Origin: Erodium maritimum
Lineage: Eukaryota > Streptophyta > Magnoliopsida > Geraniales > Geraniaceae
Length of the DNA stretch: 64,000 nucleotides
Direction of reading: 5' to 3'
NCBI GenBank assembly: GCA_963921825.1
Contig: OY997589.1
Location: 20,295,735-20,359,734, forward strand
Made by a program: the position numbers and the translations under genes. Below, in pieces: positions 43,730-54,357 of the stretch (the stretch's first letter is position 1; every line of letters starts with the position of its first letter). The notes under the pieces were generated by a model. The model saw only the letters and a program-made list of their open reading frames with translations. It did no database searches and was not told where the DNA came from.

Positions 43730-45752
43730 TTTTTTTATAAGCGGCGGTTTTATTAAAAGCATGGAGATTCAAATTGAAAATCAAAGAGAGGATATAAACC
43801 CAAAAGGGGATCGTCCCAAGTACTTTCCCAAGAGCACGAACCACAAAATGAACACCAGAGCATACAAACACTCACAAAAACTAAAACTGAATGTTCTCCC
43901 AACTCGTGCTACGTAAAAGAGTACAGGAAAAAAAGAAATAGACCACCAAAACGAACAAAAACAAAGAAAAAAAACAAAGAAAAACACAAACAACATGTCA
44001 AGAAAACTAGTCACTAGGAGAGCTTCAAAACGACAGTTAAGAACAACTAGGACGAATCCAGGGAATATAATTGTGATGATTCCTCGTCATCTTAGGTGTC
44101 TTCATAATCCATATCATATCCACTAAACAAGTCGAGCATGTCGTTAACCTCGCTACAAATGGAATGATCTACCAAATCTTCACCTGATGTTAGAGCCTTC
44201 AAATCGAACTGCTTGACCAGGTTACAAGCCTTTTGCCTAGCCTCTCTAGTTTTTCTACAAAATCGAGACTTGGCACGTTGGTGCACTACATACACTAGTG
44301 CTTTTATTGAGCTTCTCCCCCTTCATCCCTTGAACAAACCTTTGATCACCTTGGTGGTACTAGCCTCCTTAGAGCTAATTGATTCCAACATAAAGGTAAG
44401 AGGAAGGGACAGTTTGTTCTGGCTTCCAAAAATAAGGACTTCCCAATCCAAACCAGCTGAAGGCGTTTTCTTTGAAATAAGAGTTTCGGAGCTGTTGTCC
44501 TTTTCATAGGAGAGACGTGATAGAGATTTGTCGAGGCCAACGAAGACATAACAACCTCATCACCCAAGATGCGCTCTAAAGCCAATTCTGGCGAGAACAA
44601 CATTTTTTTTACTAGTTGGCTGCTCATTCAATCCACCCACATATTCCTGATCCAATTGAACTCCCAACTAAAACGACTCTGGATCAGAAGATGATACTTT
44701 GAACGGAAAATTTTTGGTTATCAATTCCGACATAAGTTTCGCCTGGATCTGATTCACTAACACTTTAAAATCATCTCATGCTCAGGACACCAGAGGTGCA
44801 GTGAATTAAGACACAAATTAAATCATAAATCAATGGGTCTCCGAGGAAGTTCAAGACCATTAACATAGTACCTATTAATCCTGCAACCAACTTAATATTC
44901 TCCAGGTTCCACCCGTGAAAAGGTAGGCCGGAAATGGCTACCCATCGTAGCTCACTTCCACAGTGCAAAGTCTCTTTTGCATCCAACTCCAACATAATCC
45001 AATTATGTAGATAAAGACGGACCAAATCCATCATCTCACCAACAACCGGAGTAACGAGGAATACACGATTTCTAAAATTCCTAAAGGTCACAAGCATCCC
45101 TTCTTTAATCAACAAGTAATGAAGTTTTGATAACCCCCAATTTGATCGTGCAATTCCGACCATACTCTGCCGCACAAGATCCAATCGATCTTCAGATACC
45201 ATGCTTGCAAGACGTGGAGCAAGCATCTCACCCTTAACACTAGGTCGACCAGGCCTTTCGACTTTTTGTTGTAACTTCCAAGCCTTCAACAAGAAAAGCC
45301 TAAAACCTCTCGTTCAAATGAGAGACAATGTTATCAGTGTCTGCCTAAGAAGGCGTGTGAACGCAACCAAAACAACAGCCCTTCCGATTGGGTTTCTAAA
45401 TCCGAAAGGCTTTGTTTATTCGGCTAAAATTTTCACAAACGTCCTATAACCACACTACATCAAGATCAACAGGTATGTTGTGAATGAAGAGCTTGGTGTC
45501 TTCTTCCTTAGCCCCGCCTCTAAGTGTCGCTCCTGTTGCTCCCGCGCTTTTGAACTGCAGCTTGCGACCTCCATCTTGCACAGTCTCAAGCTCTTACTCC
45601 TTTGAAGGAGGCTTGTGTACCTGTGAAGCGACTCGAGTGCTCGTGGCTGCCTGCTTGTAGCTCGCAGGTGGTGGATGATTGTTGGCCATCTGCTATCGCC
45701 CCAAAATAGCTCCCTTGGGAGCTTTCATAACCTAATTTTTCGTCTCTTCATC
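43730..45752 (-). mobile_element. LINE-type element with ORF1 only, inserted in the inverted-repeat element
   Basis: The minus strand runs from a 5' leader through an ATG at 45687-45689 (MANNHPPPASYKQAA, a Pro/Ala-rich start usual for plant LINE ORF1), through a DUF4283-like region at 44771-45292 (MLVTFRNFRNRVFLV, LHCGSELRWVAISGLPFHGWN), on to charged segments (44092-44295) and a 3' tail TTAATAAAACCGCCGCTTATAAAAAAA near 43730. Flanking gataaat occurs at both junctions (about 43720 and 45763), a possible short target duplication. RT and endonuclease are absent although both ends seem present, so it resembles a non-autonomous ORF1-only LINE. ORF1 has a few breaks. Confidence 0.6.
44771..45292 (-). 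pseudogene. DUF4283-like ORF1 fragment
   Basis: A 173-codon open stretch. The DUF4283 hallmark pattern is visible: a run of hydrophobic/aromatic residues (VTFRNFRNRVFLV), then RLYLHNWIMLELDAKE and WVAISGLPFHGWNLENIKLVAGLIG, as in the domain preceding the zinc knuckle in plant LINE ORF1. No zinc knuckle is seen downstream, where the frame is broken. The likely role is binding the element's RNA. Confidence 0.6.
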
Positions 45753-46548
45753 GATAAATGTTTCATATCGGTGTGATAAAACTAGTGTTCAATGTTGATA
45801 AAAACACATGTAAATTGAAAGTGATAAAAACATGTATTTATAGTGATAAAAATGCAAGACATATATGATGATTTTTATTGCCTCGGTACATGTGTGTTTA
45901 TCACCCCATTACATTTTTTATCACCTTATCACACATTTTATCATCCCCATTGCATATGTTTATGACCCTGTTTCTTGATTTTTATCACCTCATCACTTTT
46001 TTATCATCTTAGTACATGTGTTTTATAGCTTTGTTACATGATTTTTATCAACTGAATACATTTTTTTTTCACACATGTTACATGATTTTTATCATTTCAT
46101 CACATGTTTTTATCACCTCATTACATATGTTTTATCATTTCATCACATGTTTTTATTACATCATTTTACATGTGTTTATATCAACACTGAACACTAGGTT
46201 TATCACCCTGATATTAAACAGTTATTAGTGAAGATTTATCAACTCATAAATATTGATTGTCGACTTTTTTTTGTGCTTCAAAATATATTCAACTTTGGTA
46301 TTGATGGATAGCCCTTGAAAAAAAATATTAGCAAGAATGAAGCAAACTGGAGTTCAAACGAAGTGGGAATTAGAAAATTAGTGAAATTGTCAAGGAAAAA
46401 CGGACAATTTGGTGTTTCAGTTACAATTATGCCTTTGCATGCATGAATGAGGATGAAAAGTATTTTTTTTTAGCATATTGATGTGACATCATGGTAAATG
46501 TTATATTTTAGATATGTATAACTTGGAATGGTTCTCACAGCTCTATGA

Positions 46549-47504
46549 AATTCACAAAACTAGACCTACCAAAAATAAGACAAATGTATATTGATCATCT
46601 CTAATAGATTATAGATCGAAGATATATTGGGTTTTCACTTATCCTATACTAACCCGAAGTTAGAGTAACACATACATATAAACATCTATCATTAATGTAG
46701 TCATCTAAATCTTTCGGAATAGTGGTGCACCCAAAGAGCACGATGGGAACAAAGGAGGAAATGGGGATGCAAGTACGACCAACCGCTCAAAAAGACAAGA
46801 GGCATATCGAGTATGCGGATCCGTTATGTAGGTGGGGGACGTGAGTAGCTATTGTCCCCGGTAGCGAGTATGGGCAGCGATCTGAGATTTTCAACCATCG
46901 GGGCGGCCACAAAAGGATGGGTTTGTAGTAATGACGATGAAAAGAGGCCATCGTCGATGGTGGTCCTCTCCATATACCTTGTTGTGGTTTAGAGTATGGC
47001 TAGATTGGAGCAACCATGTAATGAAGTGCTTTTGGAGCTATTCGGTGATATGGCGACGGTGGTAATAACTTTTGCAGAGGCGGTGGATCATCCTACTCTT
47101 CTACGTATGGGAGGGCCTGTATAGGAGTGGAAATCGAATGAAGGGCCTTGCGCACTATTCGGGTGCCCGATATTTGCGGGAAGAATGCCTGGCGAGACCG
47201 CGTGGGGAGTATGGCTCTAGCTTTCGAAGGTAGTGAATCTGGGGGCATGATAGCAACGAGCCACGAACCTTGGGGTTTTGGATCAGACTCTATAAGGAGC
47301 ACGAAGTAGAGTGGTGGATGTGGATTGGCTTCAGCATCTTGCGACAAGAACCAAGTGAATCGTATCAGATGGGTATACAGACTCCGATGAAGTTCCAAAC
47401 AAACCAACGACGGTTGAAAATCACCCTTGCCTAGCCTAATGAGGATCGAGAAGACCATTGAGGGGTCACTGGGTTCCTCCACCTCACTGGTCGTGCTCTG
47501 AAAG
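46549..47504. other. Unrecognised region with a 146-codon minus-strand ORF
   Basis: The minus-strand ORF 47093-47533 (opening MHRLQWHNNPFQSTTSE) is the longest open stretch. It has no motif I recognise and its first codons overlap the LINE start. The GC content (46700-47500) is higher than that of the flanks, so it may be a fragment of another element or a captured sequence. No function proposed. Confidence 0.25.
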
Positions 47505-47834
47505 GGGTTATTATGCCATTGGAGGCGATGCAAAGAAAGTATTTCTGGCGTAATGGTGGTGATGGGAGAGTCCTAATAAGGTGAGGTGGTCGGTGGTTTT
47601 CACGCCTAAATTGCTAGGTGGGCTCAGGTTAAGGAGATTGGAGGAGATGAGTGTGGCTCTTTTGGAAAAGTGGTGGTGGCGCTTTGCTACCTCTCTTGAT
47701 TCGTTATGAAAAATGGTGATTTTCTTAAAGATGCGGCGGTCTATCGGTGAATGGAATCTGGCTCGACTTGATAAGAATGTTAATTGTTATTTATTCAATC
47801 ATATTCTTGGTTTTGCTTATACTCCAATTTTCTA

Positions 47835-49621
47835 GGGTTATTTACGATTTGTTAGTCAAATGTTACATCCACGAACAATATGGTACCCTTATGAACTTTT
47901 TTTCCAATATGGTACCCAAATGTTTCGTCCACGAACGATTTGGGTTAATGGGGATAAAAAAATAACAAACCAAAGTGAAATGACCAATTTACCCTTTTGT
48001 ATTTCAGTTGACTTTTTACTTAAGAGTAAAAATACCATTATACCCTCAATTATAGGTTTAATTTAATTAACATTTTAATTAATTATTAATAATATCATTA
48101 ATTCTATAACAATTATTAATACTTTTAGAAATAATAAATTCTTTTTATAATTTTGATCAAAACTTTATACTTTTATTAATTTTGATTAAAAAATTATTTT
48201 TATCTTTTTTCTATTTTTGATTAATTCTTTTCAAAAATTGTTTTAATATTTTGTATTTCTGATATTTATTTATTTTCTCAATTATTTTTTATCATACTTT
48301 TTTTAAAATTTCTTTTTCTAAAAATTATTTTAATAAAATGCATTTTTCTAATAATTTATTTTTTAAATCCTTTTTCTTATTTTTTTATCTCAAGTCCTTG
48401 TTCACGATTAAGCAAATCGTGTATTCTGAAATTGATTAAGCAAAGTGTGCATTCTTGATTTATTTCAGCAACATTCAACATACATTCACACAAACCTGGA
48501 TTGATTTCATTTCTACAGGATTCAACACATGATTCAAACTCGAAACCTAACTCAGAAACACTCAATTTCTTGTGACTGAAAACATTGAAATCAAAAATCA
48601 AAAACACTGAATTCAGAAATCAAAACCCCCCCAATTTTAGAACCCAACCCAGAATAACTCAATTTCTGAACCCATACCAAAAAAACCCCTAATTTCAGAG
48701 CCTAATCGATTTCAGAACCCATACCCAACCCTAATTTCAGAAACGAGTTCTTAACTCTATTTGTGACTGCTCTGGGTTCCGTCTTCTTCGCTTGAGGATT
48801 GTGGAATATTTGTGGACGAAGCATGTTCTGTGGCGGCGTCTAACTGATCAAATAACACATGCAGAGGTCGGAGGCCGGATGCGTGGCGAGGTCGGAGGCG
48901 CGAGGTAAGGTCGAAAGCACGAGTTGTTCTCCACTGTGCAAGCTCCGGCAACGACGCTTTCTTGAGCTCTGGCCACGAAAACTCGAGTTTAGATTTGAAC
49001 TCGAGAGAGTACTCAAGAGGGGAGAGAGAAGAAATTGGAGCCACTGACCTCGTCCAACTGTTCCTATTCCTCCGACGAACAGACAAACACCCTGGGCTCT
49101 GGTTCTCACCGTCGTGGGCGCTGGTTCCGCCGTCGTGAGGTCAAGATCGCCGTGAGTTCGAGATTGTCGTGAGCTCGAGATCGTCGTCAGCTCGAGGCCA
49201 CCGTCAACTCCAGATCGTTGTGACCTCAAGATATGGAGAGGGTTTCAGAGATATGGATAGGGTTTCAGAAATTTCGAGATGTAGATAGATTAGGTTAGGG
49301 ATAGGATTAGTTGCTTTAAGTTTATTTATCTTTTGTTTTTATAATTAATTTATTATTTTATTAACCAAGGGTAAAGTAGTAATCTCATATGTACAATTTA
49401 TAAGGTTATAATAAAGAAGGATAAAATCGTCATTTCACTTAACACTTAACTGCACATGGGGTCACATGAGTAAATTAGAGGAATATTCCGTTAACTTTCT
49501 AACGGAATATGCCAATTCCGTCTGTGGACAAATCATTTGGGTACCAAATTGGTCATTTGAAACATATAGGTACCATATCCTTCGTGGACGAAACATTTGG
49601 GTACCAAATCGTAAATAACCC
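47835..49621. mobile_element. Mutator-like element (possible Pack-MULE), 9-bp target duplication
   Basis: The ends are inverted repeats: GGGTTATTTACGATTTG at 47835 and its complement ending at 49621, continuing imperfectly for about 110 bp (shared ccacgaa, atggtaccc and ccaaatg blocks). Both flanks read AATTTTCTA (47826-47834 and 49622-49630), exactly the 9-bp duplication of Mutator insertions, and the LINE reads on across it. No transposase is present. The interior holds a GC-rich segment at about 48760-49260 unlike its AT-rich surroundings, with minus-strand open stretches of 109 and 129 codons, which could be a captured gene fragment. Confidence 0.88.
48757..49229 (-). other. GC-rich segment inside the Mutator-like element, candidate captured fragment
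   Basis: Two overlapping minus-strand frames are open (48757-49086 and 48840-49229), rich in Ser, Arg and Leu, with no recognised domain. Just upstream on the minus strand lie AAACCCTATCC and AAACCCTCTCC, phrases common in plant 5' leaders. GC content and leader-like sequence differ from the AT-rich element arms. Whether it was captured from a host gene cannot be told from the sequence alone. Confidence 0.35.
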
Positions 49622-50950
49622 AATTTTCTATAGCATGTTTGAAAATCAGGGTGTGAGGTGGAACTCAGGAAGAGGGGATCGTGTATCCTTTTGGGATGAT
49701 GTTTGGCTCAGTGATGCACCACTTCGTATCAGGTTCTCGGATGCCTATTCAATGGCTGAGAATATGGTGTGGAATGTTGTCGGATTTCTAGAATTGGGCA
49801 TGTTGGACGGTGGAGTTCATGAGAGAGGAGTGGGATTGGGAGAGGGATGAGTTAGATGTTGTATCAGTTGCGCTTTCGCAGCATGTGGTTGTTCTTGACT
49901 TGGAGGATTGTTTGGTATAGAGGAAGCATCGTCTTGGTTTTTTTTTCTAGTGCTTACTCAGTCCTTATGGGTGAAGAGGAGGTTGGGCCCCATTCGTGGG
50001 CCTCAGTGTTTTGGATTAGAGGAATCCCACATAAGCATTGTGTTCTTGCCTGGTTGGCAACTCAAAGAGCTTTGCCAACTGTGATTTTCTTGGAAGCTCA
50101 TGTATTCCTTTGATTATTAACCAGATGTTTTGTTCTTTGTGTAAGACATGTATGGAGAGTTTTGAGCACCTTTTGCTTCATTGTTTTATCTCCTAGTGGT
50201 TATGGGGACGTGTATTAGCTTGGTGGGGTGTTGTTAGGAATATGCGCCGAAATTTTGGAGAAGTCATTTTGTTGTGGAAAGGTTTGGGTTTAACCCACTG
50301 ATGGAAGGGTTGGATTAGAGTGTGTTACATCACTATTTGGCATATTTGGTTATTGCGCAATGGGGCTGTTTTTTAATGTTGTTCTTGATGGTGGTGATGT
50401 TGTTTTTGGTAAAATTCAGTTGCATTCGTTTAGCACTTTGTGGAATGTTGGTTTGTTGTGTGCTTCTATCGCGTACTCTAATTGGCAGCGTTGTCCTGGG
50501 TGGTGTATTCATCATACGAATCGTGCTAGGAGGGTGTTGGATCATAGTTGACCATGTGTGGTCTTGAAGGTTCGATGAGTTTTTGTTCAGGTGTTAGGCC
50601 AGGTATCGTCTGTTCCTTCTTAGGTCCGATGAGTGATCATCTTGGGGGACATTTTGGGGCTGATATGTTGATTAGCAGAGGGGAACGGATTACTTAGTCC
50701 TTTTTTGACTAGAGGATTCACCCGGTCTACCCCGAGGTACTATTCATTGGTCTGGGTGAGACGTCTGGGTGCTGGTCTCTTGAGTTACTGTTCATCGGTC
50801 TGTCTTTGTTTTTGTTTGGTTAGCTCTTTCTCGGGGGTTGTTCCCGCAGCTCCTACTGAGAGCTCATTTGTTATGGTTGTTTTTTGTTTTGTCCCCCTCT
50901 GAGTAATTCTTTCATAAATAAATTTTTTAGAACTTTTCAAAACAAAAACA

Positions 50951-51829
50951 AAAACTTAACCCAACAATAGCTTCATGATCTAGAAAGGATTAACCTTGCT
51001 ACTCAATTCCAACTGCAGCTTCACGGGCGAGAGCTTGACGATTTTGTTAAACTGTGGTAGGTTCAAGTGCAACTGCGGCATCTCCAGTCGCATGAACTTT
51101 TTTGCCTATATCTGCAAGAAATCACAATCATCAACCTTACCTTGAGGGCGTGGGGAACTCATGGGAGCTAGAGCTCGAGTGGCGGAGAAGACAACAGAGG
51201 TCGTCCTCAGCGAGAAGGTAGTAGGACATTGAGTGTCTTCTTTAGAGAGGTTGTGGTTGTTGTTGGCGGAGCTAGACGCTAGTTCATGCATCGGCGAGAG
51301 GAGCGATGACTACAAGCTATGGCTCGTCCATGGTGGAGGACGGAGGAACCGCTTCGAGCTTCACGACTCGGCCATTGTGGAAGATGGGGAAATCGCGAAG
51401 AGCTTCACCACAATAACATTTCATCTTGTAGATCCGGCGGTGCTGAACCACAGAACTTGTCTTCGAATTCCAACGGCTTGATCCAATGGCCGAGGTTGAA
51501 ATGTTTAGGCTCGTTCTCCTTCGTCGTGGCCTGGTAAATGTTTCTGGCCTCCTTTTTGTACCTTTCGTCGTTCCATCCATTGTGTGGAACGGACTTTGAG
51601 TCTCTTCAAATGTGTATGTACGTCCGTACTCGAGACGTCTGCATGTTTCAATGACTCTTGATGGATTGTCAGGTCCAATCAGGAGGGTTGAACTTACCCT
51701 CCTTCTAGAACTGCTTGGCAACTGTTCCTAGAAGGAACTTGCATCTTGGGAGTTTCCTTAATTGGTTCTTTGGTTGTGCGTATCTATATTTTGATTGGAA
51801 GGTTTTCTACCTTGGGGAGCCATTTTGTT
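50951..51829. other. Unrecognised region with antisense open stretches
   Basis: A minus-strand ORF at 51317-51721 (134 codons) has an Arg-rich middle and a CYCGEALRDFPIFHNGR segment that superficially recalls a GRF-type zinc finger but lacks the FxxC part. Repeated gcgat/tcttcg-like phrases occur, but no gene can be supported. Confidence 0.25.
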
Positions 51830-52490
51830 CTTCTATCTACTGTCGGCTTCTTTTGTTATCTCGGGCCGATAGAGGGCAACGTAGACGAAATTCGGATGTC
51901 GTTATTGTCGGGGACATGTTGTTGATGGTATTAGGTGGCCCTGGGGTAGACTTAGTAGTTGATGTAGGGTTTGTAAGGCAAGGGGTTGAAAATTGCTGGT
52001 CGGAATACAACGGGGTTGGTTGGTTGTTGGAATACACCTGGATTCGAATGTATTCAACATCATAAATAATAAAATAAATGATAGAAAGCACTTGACAAGA
52101 TAATATAATTTTAAAAAAATTAATTAATGAAATTAAAGACGGTGTAGTTGGAATTTACCTGGATTCCAATGTTGTTGCATGAATGCATTGAAAGCAGTAG
52201 GGTCTCAAGAACCGGCAACTAGGTTGAAAGGCGGAGGGTTGCTTGGTGTGTTCAACATCTCTTGAAAGCTACCTACTAGAGATGTGTTGACCTCCTGATT
52301 ATCTGGTGCACCCGACGTGTAGTCTTGGTTGTCTGGTGAGGACGGCTCTTGATTCGAATTGTTGGACATTTTTGATCGGGTATTTTGGAGAGGAAGTGGA
52401 TAATTTTAAAGTGAGAGTTGAGAGAGAATTTTGAGAAGAAATTGGGAGAAGTGTTGGTTTGATGAATGGGGGAAGGGGTATTTATAGGTG
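51830..52490 (-). pseudogene. Decayed host-like or transposon-associated ORF with promoter
   Basis: On the minus strand CCTATAAATACC (about 52480) is a TATA box. About 110 bases further on an ATG at 52369 opens a 54-codon Asn/Ser/Pro-rich frame (MSNNSNQEPSSPDNQ, then FQEMLNTPSNPPPFN), after which the reading continues in disjoint frames: FNAFMQQHWNPG, then a GTAAAT donor-like site near 52157, then SNNQPTPLYSDQQFSTP (51837-52091). The composition recalls the N-terminal part of plant proteins associated with PIF/Harbinger transposons or NAM-like families, but no domain is reached. Called a pseudogene because of stops and frame changes. Confidence 0.35.
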
Positions 52491-52599
52491 GATAAAATAT
52501 ATTTTTGTTGTATTATTTTTTATTTAGTTTAATTTAAAAAAGAAAGTATATATATACCTGTTGCAATTCGGACTGTTGCCAAAGGTTTGCATTTTTTCT

Positions 52600-52790
52600 C
52601 TCGATGGCCACGTGTCACCACGTGATTGGACGCTTGTGAATCGATAATCAGCGACTCACAATTGTGAGTCGCGGTTCGCGACGCGACTCGCGACTCGTGA
52701 AAGTGTGATTCGCGGTTCAAGAATCTTGCATGTCGTAGCGCACAACTCGTGATTCGTGATCCAGAGGCGTGATTCGGGTTCTGCAAATGC
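52600..52790. repeat. Cluster of palindromes around gactcgcgac
   Basis: Includes a perfect 22-bp palindrome (52651-52672, halves gcgactcacaa and ttgtgagtcgc), then gattcgcggttc, gcgactcgcgactcg and cgtgattcgtgat repeats. Dense short direct and inverted repeats of this sort are typical of subterminal regions of hAT or CACTA elements; no matching end was found. It lies upstream of the decayed ORF. Confidence 0.5.
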
Positions 52791-53049
52791 TCTATTACTG
52801 ACAGAAGTGTACTGTTTTAACCTTTGTTGGTACATGCTAATATGGATTGAAATAATAGCACTACAAGACCAAATCACATTTGTTTGTACAAACCAAACCA
52901 CACAAATATCTGTGGATTGGTATTGTATTATTTTATTCATTCTATCATATTTGTTTAGATAAATACATGGCAATAAGCATGATGATAAAAATAATAGAGT
53001 ATGATTAATTAGTTATAATTTATGTTGATGGTGGCTAAATTGAAGAAGC

Positions 53050-54350
53050 TTCCACCTGGAGTAAGGGTTTTAGTTTTACCATAGTATGAATAAAATAGGT
53101 GAAATACAGAAAATGCAATGGGTGGTATTATGGCAGAAATTAAAACAACTCAAGTAGGATCTTAAACAGCAGAATTCAGAAGTGTTTGGATTTTGGATAC
53201 AAATATTGCTTAGCTCAAGATCTCTATTAATCAGCTAGATGCAATTCTTGATAAAAGAAACTTGACAGATTGGGAGTGTTCTAGTAGAGGAGCTCTGAAA
53301 GCTGAATTGATTCAAAAAACAAAACTTCTTTCAAAGTTTTGGAGTCAGAAGGAAAGAAAGAAATGGTTCATGTAAGGTGACAAAGGCTCAAAATATTTTC
53401 ATAGAGTGGCTAATTTCAAAGGTGCAAAAAAGAAAATCACACATGTGCTAGTCAATGATGAAATGCTTACCCAACCCCAACAAATCAAAACAGCCACAGC
53501 TTCCCATTTCAGCTCAAGATTAAGAGAAAATCTCTCCTCTCCTCTCATATTAGATGGTTTAAATTTCAAGAGTTTCACTCCATCTTAAGCTCTTGAACTG
53601 GAAAGACATTTCTCACATGAAGAAGTTCTTCAATCAATTATGGCTTGCTCAGGTGCTAAAGTAACAGGACTGGATGGTTTTACTCTAAAGTTCTTTCAAG
53701 TTTGCTGGTCAACTATCAAGAATGATCATATGAAATTATTTGCACAATTCCATCAATCATCTCATCATGATAAAGGTATCAAATCCTCATTTATAACTTT
53801 AATTCCCAAATGTGAAGCTCCCTTAACATCTGATGGCTATAGGCCTATTAGTCTAATGGGTGGTCCTTATAAGATTATCTCAAAGCTGTTAGTTTCTAGA
53901 CTCAAATTGGTTGTTGGTCATCTTGTTGGTTATGAGCAATCTAGATTTGTAGTTGGAACACAGATCATTGATGGAATTTTGGTATCCTCAGAAGTGGTTT
54001 TACATCTCTAAAAATCAAAAGAAAATGTAGTGATATTCAAGGCATATTATGAAAAAACCTTGTTAGTTGGAGCTTTATTATGAAAACTCTAAGAAAATAG
54101 GATTTGGATTGCAATGGAGGATGTGGATGAGCTCTTGCTTCAGAGCCTATGTATCAGTCCTAATAAATGGTGCTCCAAGTCCAGACTTCCAGTTATTCAG
54201 AGGTTTAAGACAAGGTTGTGCTCTCTCCCCTCTCATATTTGTAATTGTTGCAGAAGGCTTAAATCAGATCATTCAGGATGGTCTTACAAATGACTTTAGA
54301 AGTCAACCAGGATATGTGTTTACGCTGAATGGCAGAGCTTTTAGCTGAGA
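53050..54350 (+). mobile_element. LINE ORF2 fragment (reverse transcriptase)
   Basis: Broken plus-strand frames carry the RT region of a second LINE lineage: KYFHRVANFKGAKKKI, GLDGFTLKFFQ, FITLIPKCEAP, YRPISLMGGPYKIISKLLVSRL (53640-54011) and YVSVLINGAPSPDFQLFRGLRQGCALSPLIFVIVAEGL (54067-54348), i.e. RT motifs up to the QGxxLSP box. The YADD box would follow but the sequence ends at 54350, where a copia fragment begins. Endonuclease and zf-RVT are absent. Both ends truncated. Confidence 0.75.
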
Positions 54351-54357
54351 GATCTTA

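Larger units (their letters stand above)
43269..46548. mobile_element. Long-inverted-repeat element, copy 2, split by a LINE
   Basis: Left arm 43269-43730 starts ttgagaaccacc, contains gagaaccgtgagaacct and runs to gttgataaatcttcc. Right arm 46215-46548 carries the complement (gaagatttatcaac, then cttcaaaatatattcaac) and ends at ggttctcacagctc, slightly truncated. Repeats of tttttatcacctcatcacatg fill 45770-46210. The LINE-type element 43730-45750 is inserted between. Same family as 41582-42941. Confidence 0.6.
47505..50950 (+). mobile_element. LINE fragment (same family as 20590-24216), split by a Mutator-like element
   Basis: 47505-47834 matches the post-RT part of the first LINE (MQRKYFWRNGGDGRV against LQRKFLWRNGGDGRV). 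After the 1.8-kb insert, 49622-50551 continues with GDRVSFWDDVWLSDA, WASVFWIRGIPHKHCVLAWLATQRALPTVIFLEA (zf-RVT region) and NWQRCPGWCIHHTNRA, followed by the family 3' region with GAGAGCTCATTTGTTATGG and an aataaattttttagaac tail ending in an A-rich stretch at about 50950. 5'-truncated before the RT core; ORF2 is broken repeatedly. Confidence 0.8.

Noticed and set aside
51317-51721. Possible GRF zinc-finger protein
   Set aside because: The CxC start is present but the distal FxxC part is missing, and the rest is low complexity.
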